A stretch of DNA of 64,000 nt from Hermodice carunculata (Eukaryota; Annelida; Polychaeta; Eunicida; Amphinomidae), in contig OZ026626.1 of NCBI GenBank assembly GCA_964020975.1, forward strand, positions 10,111,060 to 10,175,059. Reading direction: 5' to 3'. Each line of letters starts with the position of its first letter. Position 1 is the stretch's first letter. Position numbers and translations under genes: made by a program. Below are positions 56,561 to 64,000 of this stretch, piece after piece. Below the pieces are notes generated by a model. That model did not search any database. It was not told the origin of the DNA and was given only the letters and a program-made list of their open reading frames with translations.

Positions 56561-56939
56561 AGATGTCACTCTGTTATTCCGTAGCAACCAAGAGAAGTGT
56601 TTTGATTAAGCTTATCTATCATGTCAAAACCCACATTTGGTGTTATAACTGTACAATAATTCATACTATTATACATTCCATTGTTGTTCTCCTCCATGCT
56701 GAAGCATGGGTAAAGCCTATTAAATATTTCCATTCACCCGATTCCAAAAACTAATCGTAAATAACTCAATGACTCAGACATCAACCGAGGCATTGCTTTA
56801 AGCAGCATTTTAAGCAAGATCCTTGGCTAGGTTATACTTTATGACAATCAAACGGTTTAAATTCGTCTGAGCTGCAGTTTGGGTTGAAAGCGAATAGATC
56901 CACGAGTCAGTGCTTTTACGTTTTATTAGAGTGTGTTAA

Positions 56940-57330
56940 CTGTTGTTACAGACATGGTTCAGATGTTCAATTTGTGCTGATTGATGCAACAAAAGCATTT
57001 GACCATGTCGAGTACACCAAATTGTTTTTTACTTTACTTCAAGAGAGAGATTAATCCACTTGTCGCCAGACTATTGCTGAATATGTATGTAAATCAGCGT
57101 GTTTCAGTTGTATGGAAAAATGATCAATCCAAACAGTTCTAGTGTAATAATGGGGTTACACAAGGCGGAGTCCTGTCACCTGTACTGTTGTGTGTATATA
57201 TCGATAAGTTGTCAACGAGGTTGAAGAAATGTGGTTTTGGATGTCACGTAGGAAATTCGTTTATGGGTGCCCTTGCGTATGCAGATGATATTGCATTGCT
57301 GACTCCATCCATGTGATCAATGACCCAATT
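56940..57330 (+). pseudogene. LINE RT fragment, same family as 21086-24621
   Basis: Plus-strand sequence reads FVLIDATKAFDHVEYTKLF, NPLVARLLLNMYVNQRVSVV, GVTQGGVLSPVLL and MGALAYADDIALLTPS. The match to the nested LINE (DATKVFDRVEYVKLF, GALAYADDLVLLSP) is clear. At least one frame change and one stop. Endonuclease and C-terminal ends are not found nearby. Confidence 0.8.
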
Positions 57331-58165
57331 GTTCAATGTTTGCTCATGTTTTGCACTTGAATATATATATATTTCCAATCCAAAAAAAGTATACACTTGA
57401 CTATAGGCTGTAATACCCCTGATACTTTCCTGTATTTTAACTAGATGCCAATTTATCACGTCCGTCAGGCTGAGCATCTTGGTTATTTTATTCGCCTCTA
57501 TGCAAAGTGATTCTGTAAACACACCTAACGAAAACTGATGAAACTTTGTACTATTGGAAACTGTTACATTGTGTTACATGAAAAGCTTCAGTTGATACAG
57601 TTTATTTTTTATTGTAGGATCATTTCTTTTCTGAAGTCTTTCCTGGGGTCCTTTGTTAGGTCTTCCGGAAAATAAATGGATGAAAGATCAACAGCCAATA
57701 AAGGTCATTAAACATCATAACAGAGTGGTTTGGTAATTTCTCCTCATTACATATGTGTTATAGCAAAGCATTCCTTAGATCAGTTTTCACAATATTATAA
57801 TACATGTATTGTACCACTGTTATGTGTGTGCGCGGCATCACAACCTACAGGCATATTGTTTAAAAATGTTATATTCCATAGCTTTATCAAAAATATATAC
57901 GCATTCTTATCGTAAAATGTCACTTCAAGCAGATTATATCCCAATAAAATATCCGAAATTGATATACAGCCGTTCTGCAGCAAAAGGCAAAAGTAGCTTT
58001 AAGACACAAATTAATTAGAAACATTGTAGTGCCATTGTAGGTAGCCCCAAGTGACCTTGCGCATCATAATAAAGCCTTTGGCCGAATAATTCATTGAAGA
58101 CAAAATTTGGGCAGGGTGAAAAAATTTCAGAATTATGAAATTTTCATAATAATTAGAAAAATTAT
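57331..58165. other. no gene recognised
   Basis: AT-rich spacer. No coding similarity. Confidence 0.45.
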
Positions 58166-58268
58166 CTCTTCTCCTTCTCCAGATTCCCCTTCTCCTTCTT
58201 CTCTCCTTCTCCTTCTTCTTCGTTTTCCTCTTTTCTGCCTCTTCTTCTTTTTCTTTTTCTTCTTCTTG
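58166..58268. repeat. polypyrimidine (CTT/CTTCTC) tract
   Basis: About 100 bases almost purely C and T on the plus strand. Frames on both strands across it (Pro/Ser/Phe or Glu/Lys/Arg runs) are artefacts. Confidence 0.9.
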
Positions 58269-58369
58269 GCAAAAATCCAACCAGTGTGTGTGCAAAATCA
58301 AAGCATGTCATATTGTTATGATGCCCCCCCTTCAGAATATTGTAGATCGTAGTGGAACTGAACAAATCA

Positions 58370-59745
58370 ATGACAACGATGAGATAAGTGTAACAATAAT
58401 AATATTTTAGCAGTAACCAATTAGTACAAATTAAATAAATGAAATCATATACTTAGCTATGCTGATACTCTAATAATTAACCGCCTGCAGGAAAATCCAA
58501 ATCCCTGGGGAGACACTCTCCATAGGATCTGTCACACAGTTCCCAGTTATATGATCGGTGCCAAGTGGTCTGGTCCAAATCCCACAGAGGCATAATTTTC
58601 TTCCAATAAAACAGCATCTTTCAAGACACCATACTCAGAACTTTGTGCTACTCAAAACTTTGTTCTATGGAGAGGGACGAATAAACTTTTGTGATTTTCA
58701 AATAAACACACTTTGCAAAAGAAGAGGCCACGCCCTTCAAGGCCATTCTAACGTTTAGGTTATATTCTAAAGACAGAAAGGATTTCAACAGTTCTTTAAT
58801 CAAATTTTGGCACTAAACGTGCATGCTTTGCTACATCAAAAGGTCCTGAATGCGTTAAGGTATCTGATCTAGAGTGCCTAAGTTCAAGCTCTTGCTTCCT
58901 GAGCTGCTTGTCTGTCACATTGAAGCTTTGATTTAGTTGATTCCAACAGATTTGCAAATTCCTTATCTTTTGAACCCTCATTCTCGATGAAACCTTCGTC
59001 AACCAAATGGGAAATTATTTTTTCATGGGTATTTTCTTGATACCTGATAGTACCTCTACATTTAAGTATCTAGCCCAATTTTCCAGGTCTTCTTTTAACA
59101 ATTTATGAAAATCGCTGACTGTTTAGACCTCATTACCCAGAAATACACTTGGATCTGTTCACCTGTTGTCCTATTTTCTGTACATTGTTCAACAACTGTA
59201 TTTATAAAAGACTAGATATCCTTCTATGAGTTGAAAGTGGAAGATTCAGTGTTAAGAAACTTCCGGACGTTAAGAGATGATTCAACCGTTATGTGCCTTT
59301 TGCACAATAACTCAATGTTTTGACTTCAATTTAAAGCCCATTTGTCTTGGATTGATCCTTGCTAGCCTGCACAATTTGTAACAATGCGCACCTAAAGAAT
59401 ATTTTCCATCATGGTGGAACGCGACAAAGAATGCCAACGTTGAGATAGGTTTGAAAAAAAAAATAGATTAACAATGAACAATCAGTACAAAGTAGCTAAT
59501 TTTACACTCAGCTGTGCTGATACTCCAATAGTTAAACGTCTGCTGGCAAATCCTAATCCCTGGTGAGGGATTCGCCACAGGTACTGCCCCACAGTTCCTG
59601 GCCCTATAGTCGGTGCCAAACAGTCTGGTCCTAATCCAACAGAGGCACAGTTTTCTTCAAATGTGGTACCCAAAGCACACTGCTGGTCCAAACCCCACAG
59701 AGGTACAGTTTGGTTTCAATGTGGTACATTTATACACTAAATATA
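58370..59745 (-). mobile_element. Gypsy A relative, internally deleted
   Basis: Fossil copy of the Gypsy A family. LTR-like ends at about 58370-58608 and 59440-59745 share tgctgatact, aatccctggtgag/aatccctggggag and ctggtcc...cagaggca words with each other and with 34650-34905. Between them is only gag and leader sequence matching 12560-12890 and 34150-34640. The rest of gag and all of pol are missing. Broken. Confidence 0.65.
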
Positions 59746-60239
59746 CCAGTCCACTCAAAGGTACTGTCTACACTGAACCGGTATAAATGAGTTAATCCTT
59801 GGCCATAGCCCAAAATTTTAAATTCTTAATGATTTTACCGTCGTATAACTTTAAGGCAAGGGTGCTGAGAAGTATGTGTATGTATGTCACTAATTGTTCT
59901 GTCACGTCTCCCTACACTTTAATGTAGTAAAATTCTGTGTGTGCTTATTTCATATCTTTCTGTTCAGACCCAAAACCCAATATTTTATAACATACCATGG
60001 AGTTACATGTACATATAGCGACGGAACTGCCTGCCTATCATGAACACTTTTCTCTTTGGCAAAATTGTCCACAGTATTCACACAGAAAATAAGACTGATT
60101 CCAGACCTCGCAAATCTCTGAGTACATTTGCGTTTTTATCGAATGATTAGAAAGCAACTTTGCTCTATAAAAGCACTGTCTTCTCTGGTTATAGACGAAG
60201 ACGCCCTGGATATGTTTGTATATGCATTCCAATTTGCTT
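59746..60239. other. no gene recognised
   Basis: No domain could be supported in the short frames here. Confidence 0.4.
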
Positions 60240-60545
60240 GCCTCACTGAGGAATTATCCCTTAAAGCTATAATGATAATAATAAAGCCATCAAGTTTACA
60301 AGATTCTGGCATAAGACATCCCAGTTTTAAAAGTAGGTAAAATTTTACAAATGAGTAAATTACAGATGTGTCCAATATGTCAACTGACGTTTTTGATAAG
60401 CAGAGTCTGAATAGTGCAGTGCCTTCAAGAGAATTGCTTATTTATTTGCTGGTACAATGAAAAGTGCACAAAAGATAAGAAAGACAGGTGTCCGGTGAAG
60501 GGATGTGATATTTAAAAAAGCAACTCAGTTTTTATGCTGAAAACT
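60240..60545. repeat. segmental duplication, distal copy
   Basis: Resembles 60980-61265: shared words include caagattctggcataagacatcc/caagattggtgtataagacatcc, aaattttaca, tgccttcaagaga and gacaggtgtccggtgaaggga/caggcctctgatgaaggga. Identity is moderate. Confidence 0.6.
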
Positions 60546-60889
60546 TTCCCTTAGAACTAAGAACAAGTAGCTGTAAGTTCATGCACAGCATGCAGTCCAG
60601 CTTTAACACTGATAAACAATTAAATGAAGAGGCATCTAATTAGTGACCCAGTACCAGATAACAGCAAATGTTAATTGTTTGCTGTGTGTACCACACGTGT
60701 ATACTAGGCACCCTGCTGTCCTAATCGGCATAATAAGCATAACCTGCATGCCAAGGAACAGATAAAAGCTTATCGTGGACCCCTCATTGTACCCGACCTA
60801 GCGTTTCATCTGGTAGGGGTATGGAGATATCCTTCTTCTAAAGCAGTGTTTCCATCATGTGTGATTGTTGAAAAAACTGTCTACAATAC

Positions 60890-60985
60890 AGTGGTGTCCA
60901 CAAGGGCAGGTTTAGCTGCATATCGTACATGAAGGGTTATTAAACTCTTCTTGCCTTCCTTTTCTAATTCCTCTGCAACATGTTT
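60890..60985 (-). pseudogene. decayed copy of the CARD last-exon tail
   Basis: The minus strand reads QKHVAEELEKEGKKS where the CARD gene has QEEVAKKLEEEGKSS. The flanks on both sides also match the CARD gene's 3' flank (acaggtttagctgcat...tacatgaaggg). The stop is not preserved in place, and the rest of the domain is missing. Confidence 0.6.
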
Positions 60986-61320
60986 TTGAATTGAACTCAA
61001 TGACAAAACAATCAGCTTCACAAGATTGGTGTATAAGACATCCTGGTTCCAAAGTTAGGTCAAATTTTACAACAGGGTAAACCACAGATGTGAACAATAC
61101 ATCAACTGATGTATTTGATTGCTGGAGTCTGATATGCGTTGCGCCTTCAAGAGACATGTTAATTTAGGTACAAGGAAACGTGTACAAAAGACAAGATAGG
61201 CAGGCCTCTGATGAAGGGAGGTGGCGTTAAAAAAAAGACTCTGAATTTGTGATTGTTGAGGAAACTGTTCAGAAAACAGAGGTATCCACAAGGACAGGTT
61301 TAGCTGCATGTGGTACATGA
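60980..61320. repeat. segmental duplication, proximal copy
   Basis: Partner of 60240-60545, lying between the decayed exon tail and the CARD gene. Its right part (about 61255-61315) carries the 'tgtccac/tatccac' words also seen at 3753-3910 and 60880. Confidence 0.6.
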
Positions 61321-61328
61321 AGGGCTCC

Positions 61329-61481
61329 TCAACTCGACTTGCCTTCTTCTTCTAATTTTTTGGCAACTTCTTCTTGTCCTGACCCAATCAATGCCTGACA
61401 GAATAAGTCAAATGCATCGTCTCCTTTCTTCTTGATCTCCTCCAATACAACTGCCACCTGTTGTTCATTTATCCTTCCATA
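61329..61481 (-). CDS. CARD-domain protein, last exon
   Basis: Minus-strand exon of 50 codons plus stop, bounded by acceptor ttttgtag before TATGGAAGG. It encodes YGRINEQQVAVVLEEIKKKG, DDAFDLFCQALIGSGQEEVA and KKLEEEGKSS. The pattern (I..L...G..AF..F..AL...GQ..VA..L) is the second half of a caspase-recruitment domain, a six-helix adaptor fold used in apoptotic and innate-immune complexes in the cytosol. It joins in phase 0 to the exon at 62236-62379, giving a complete CARD at the extreme C-terminus. A decayed duplicate of the tail lies at 60890-60985. The rest of the protein, and so its class (adaptor, caspase, NLR-like), is not visible. Confidence 0.8.
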   Translation of the reverse strand, partial: YGRINEQQVAVVLEEIKKKGDDAFDLFCQALIGSGQEEVAKKLEEEGKSS

Positions 61482-62235
61482 CTACAAAAACATAGATATG
61501 AGACGTGTGACTGTGAGTCCTGTGAAGATGTTGTCACACAAATATCATAGACATATATACTTTAACTGACGTGTCTTTACTCAGTGCCCGGACTGATAAT
61601 TTGTATGTTTGATTGGTGCAGCTGACACTTAGTACAGTCATATAAATATTGTTCACAGTAGTAAAATGCATTGGATCACGACCATAACATTGTATCATTT
61701 TCGAAGTTCAATCTCAAATCTTTTTACAGCTGATATGGTATCAGAGTTGTGGTCCTGTTTTTCGAATTCATGCCACTTCCGAGTGGATGCAACTCATTCA
61801 ACTTTGCACAAGCAGTAAACAACTCGAGTGAATGCCTATGTACATCTTGTGCTGAATCAAATGAAATGTAAACTTAGAAATTTATATGCTTTATCAGTTT
61901 GCATCAAAACAAATATGTTTCAAATGTTCCTTTCCCATGTAAAAATCATATGGCCCACTTTGACAAGTTCATTTAAAATTTTATTCCTCACTCACAACAA
62001 TTGGAGCCTTTTTGATAAACTTGCATAAAAATCTGTATGGTATTTCAATTTTATAATGACACTATGACAAGCTTAAAAAAATTATTCGCATATTGCAATT
62101 TACAGCTTCTATGGAAATGAAAACCTTTATGGAAGTAGACGGGGAAGAGATGTACTCCCTCGGTGGAGCTGTCTACAACGAGCCAAAGAGGTCGGAACTC
62201 CAGGGTTGGGTTCATTTTCACTCTAAAAAACATAC
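61482..62235 (-). other. CARD gene intron
   Basis: GTATGT donor and TTGTAG acceptor on the minus strand, phase 0, 754 bases. Short frames inside show no domain. Confidence 0.7.
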
Positions 62236-62379
62236 CTGTATTCTTGAAACCTGGCGTGCTATTAACAATTTGTTCTGTTTCAAATGGTCATACAACCCGT
62301 CGTCCATGTTGATTTTTTCTGTCAGGTACACCTGCATCTTTACCAGTATATTCCTGTGAACCTCCTTCATGGTTTCAAC
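62236..62379 (-). CDS. CARD-domain protein, penultimate exon
   Basis: Minus-strand exon of exactly 48 codons between acceptor TTTTTCTAG and donor CAG/GTATGT. It encodes VETMKEVHRNILVKMQVYLT, EKINMDDGLYDHLKQNKLLI and ARQVSRIQ. This matches the first half of a CARD: helix 1 (HRNILVKMQVYLTEKI), then the 'L...L....LI......I' segment. With the next exon the domain is about 95 residues, the normal size. The exon has open phase-0 ends, so at least one more exon lies upstream (higher coordinates, perhaps beyond the window). The Met at codon 4 is not assumed to be the start. Confidence 0.78.
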
Positions 62380-63424
62380 CTAGAAAAACGTAAATACATA
62401 CAATTATTGCATCTTGCTTCTCGTGTTTAATATTGCACAATTATCAGTAACAGTGACAGAAACCAAGTCGGACAGTATAGACATCAACTAACTGATTTCG
62501 GGTAATGATGACATATAATCATTGCAGGACATTTGACTTTTTTCTAGTATTATATAGATTAATGATGAAGATAATTATTAGAGTAAAATAACCGAGTTAG
62601 AAAGCTAGCTGTAAAAAATCAGTTTTTGAATATAGATAATTATACCTTTAAGGACCTGGCGCAATCAAGAAGCCTAAAGGCAAGTGAGAATACTTTGTCA
62701 TGACAAAGATACATGATTCGTTACTAGCTATGTGCTGTAGTTTTTTTTTAAGTTTGGGCAAGGTTCATGCATAATTTGGACTGCATCCACAGAATCCACA
62801 TCTAATACCAGAGTACAATAACTAGACACCAAAATATGAGCGAATGAACATTTGAAAGTATCATGTGCGGTAAAAAGTTAAAGCTTCTAAACTGCCCAGA
62901 ATACACTGAGATTAATACGATCTCCAAATACACTGTGTGCACTGGGAATGATTTTCTGGGTACCATATCATTCTGCATGCCCACATTTGTTAACCATATT
63001 GAAATACTGCTGCATTTTCTCACAGCATTGCTCAACATTACTAATTATATCTCCACATCACACACACACACACACATCTTACGTAACTGTGTTGTGATGA
63101 TAGGACTGAGGGACATTGACTGGAATCCCTGGCCAAGTGGCATCTGTAACAGCCTTGGCTAACCAGACCTGGCCTTGCCACAGGCCACACGGTTGCTTCA
63201 AACCCTCAGTTCAGTATGGGAGACCACAGTGGTTAAACCTTAACCCAGTACAAAGCATATCATGATGCATTTACTTACTGAAGCTTTTACAAATGGCACA
63301 TGGCACACACCACACGCCATGCATCAACTGGTCCTGTTACCCACCTACCCACCCCCGACCCAGATGGAATGGATGACTGAGGGGATTCCCCTCTACCCAG
63401 TGCAGGGTGGAGCTGTCCTGTGGC
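62380..63424. other. no gene recognised
   Basis: No further CARD-gene exon could be supported. A (CA)n run lies at about 63057-63075. Confidence 0.45.
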
Positions 63425-63433
63425 TATAAAAAG
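63425..63433 (+). promoter_or_regulatory. candidate TATA box
   Basis: TATAAAAAG flanked by GC-richer sequence (gtggctataaaaagggc) in otherwise AT-rich DNA. A start about 30 bases on (near 63455) would give a short first exon ending at a consensus donor, GTGAGT, at 63482. No coding sequence is seen up to the window end, so this would be an untranslated exon. Confidence 0.4.
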
Positions 63434-63784
63434 GGCAATGCATGGCCCTATTGGGAGCAAGAGTTTTTACAAGCTAAGTCGGTGAGTCTCCATTCTTACT
63501 GTGCTCCTCTATCTCGATCCACTGTACAATAACGTGATTTAGCGTAGTTATGGTTATATAAAAGTTTTTGCTTAGTGTAGAACCCTGGCACACTACAGAA
63601 AATGTGTCAATTGATGGGAGTGGTAGGATATATTTCTACCTATACACGCCTGTCTTGCTAGATATTTATTGCTTTTTGTTAATATGTAGATGCTTGAAAG
63701 CTAGAAACCTATTGACCGGTATAGTTGAACTTTACTTCAGCATAGTTATTGAGCACATAGAACATTTTTCATGGCAACATCTGT

Positions 63785-63960
63785 GGCCGTATTTATAAAA
63801 CTTTACTAAGTCAAGTAAAAAAATTTGGTACTAAGTTCAAATTCTTACTTGACTAAGTGCATTCCATTTTTCTTACTAAGTTCGCATTCATAAATAACCA
63901 AAGGCTATTGCCAACCATTGACTAAGTCTAGTACAAAAATATTCCGATACCCAAGGGGCC
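63785..63960. repeat. possible edge of a MITE-like repeat
   Basis: Repeated and partly inverted words (ttactaagtcaagta, ttacttgactaagt, ttgactaagtctagta) behind ccgtatttataaaactt. It resembles one end of an inverted-repeat element. The other end would lie beyond the window. Confidence 0.3.
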
Positions 63961-64000
63961 TTTATGTCTGTTACCATGGTGATCCGTAATCACCCAGCAG

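Noticed and set aside
58107-58365. Long frames on both strands rich in Ser/Pro/Phe or Glu/Lys/Arg
   Set aside because: They translate a polypyrimidine/polypurine simple repeat.
60128-60340. Plus-strand frame with EDALDMFVYAFQ, faintly like part of a death-fold domain
   Set aside because: It is on the opposite strand from the CARD gene, too short, and does not align with the CARD exons.

Overview
The window looks like genomic DNA of an invertebrate animal, probably marine. It has split genes with GT-AG introns, AATAAA-type 3' ends, long TA/GATA/TTTG microsatellites, and a dense mix of non-LTR, Penelope-like, Ty3/gypsy and BEL/Pao elements. A GRL101-type leucine-rich-repeat receptor and a CARD protein fit a lophotrochozoan, hemichordate or cephalochordate. 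I cannot name the species from sequence alone.

Only three stretches look like host genes. (1) 277-3564, plus strand: a very large 3' exon of a G-protein-coupled receptor carrying C-type-lectin-like sequence, four LDL-receptor class A modules, six leucine-rich repeats and a complete seven-helix domain. Its upstream exons lie outside the window. (2) 61329-62379, minus strand: two exons that join in frame into one complete CARD death-fold domain, with a decayed duplicate of the last exon's tail just downstream. (3) 63425-63481, plus strand: a possible TATA promoter and short first exon at the right edge. A small C-type-lectin-like exon fragment (about 6395-6510, minus) may be a fourth trace.

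Nearly everything else is layered mobile DNA, in two nested stacks. Stack 1 (about 10.5-34.9 kb): a minus-strand Gmr1-like gypsy element was split by a plus-strand gypsy element (12928-34131, 372-bp LTRs, GTAT duplication). That element was split by a BEL/Pao element (17039-29127, about 0.9-kb LTRs), which was split by a minus-strand LINE (21086-24621, TAATA duplication). LTR divergence agrees with this order: the gypsy LTRs differ more from each other than the BEL LTRs do. Stack 2 (about 40.9-52.4 kb): a plus-strand LINE whose ORF1 is cut into three pieces by a minus-strand LINE with a GATA tail and by a 5.8-kb element with imperfect terminal inverted repeats. The 5.8-kb element contains pieces of a CXC (tesmin/TSO1-like) protein gene, itself split by a Penelope-like retroelement.

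Other parts: a second, internally inverted copy of the Penelope-like element (4565-6325); a degenerate ~140-bp tandem array (about 34.9-38.1 kb); a three-unit 160-bp tandem repeat (39951-40430); a TTAA-flanked MITE with a 29-bp perfect hairpin stem (53994-54224); two more LINE fragments (55.4-57.3 kb); and an internally deleted relative of the Gmr1-like gypsy element (58.4-59.7 kb).
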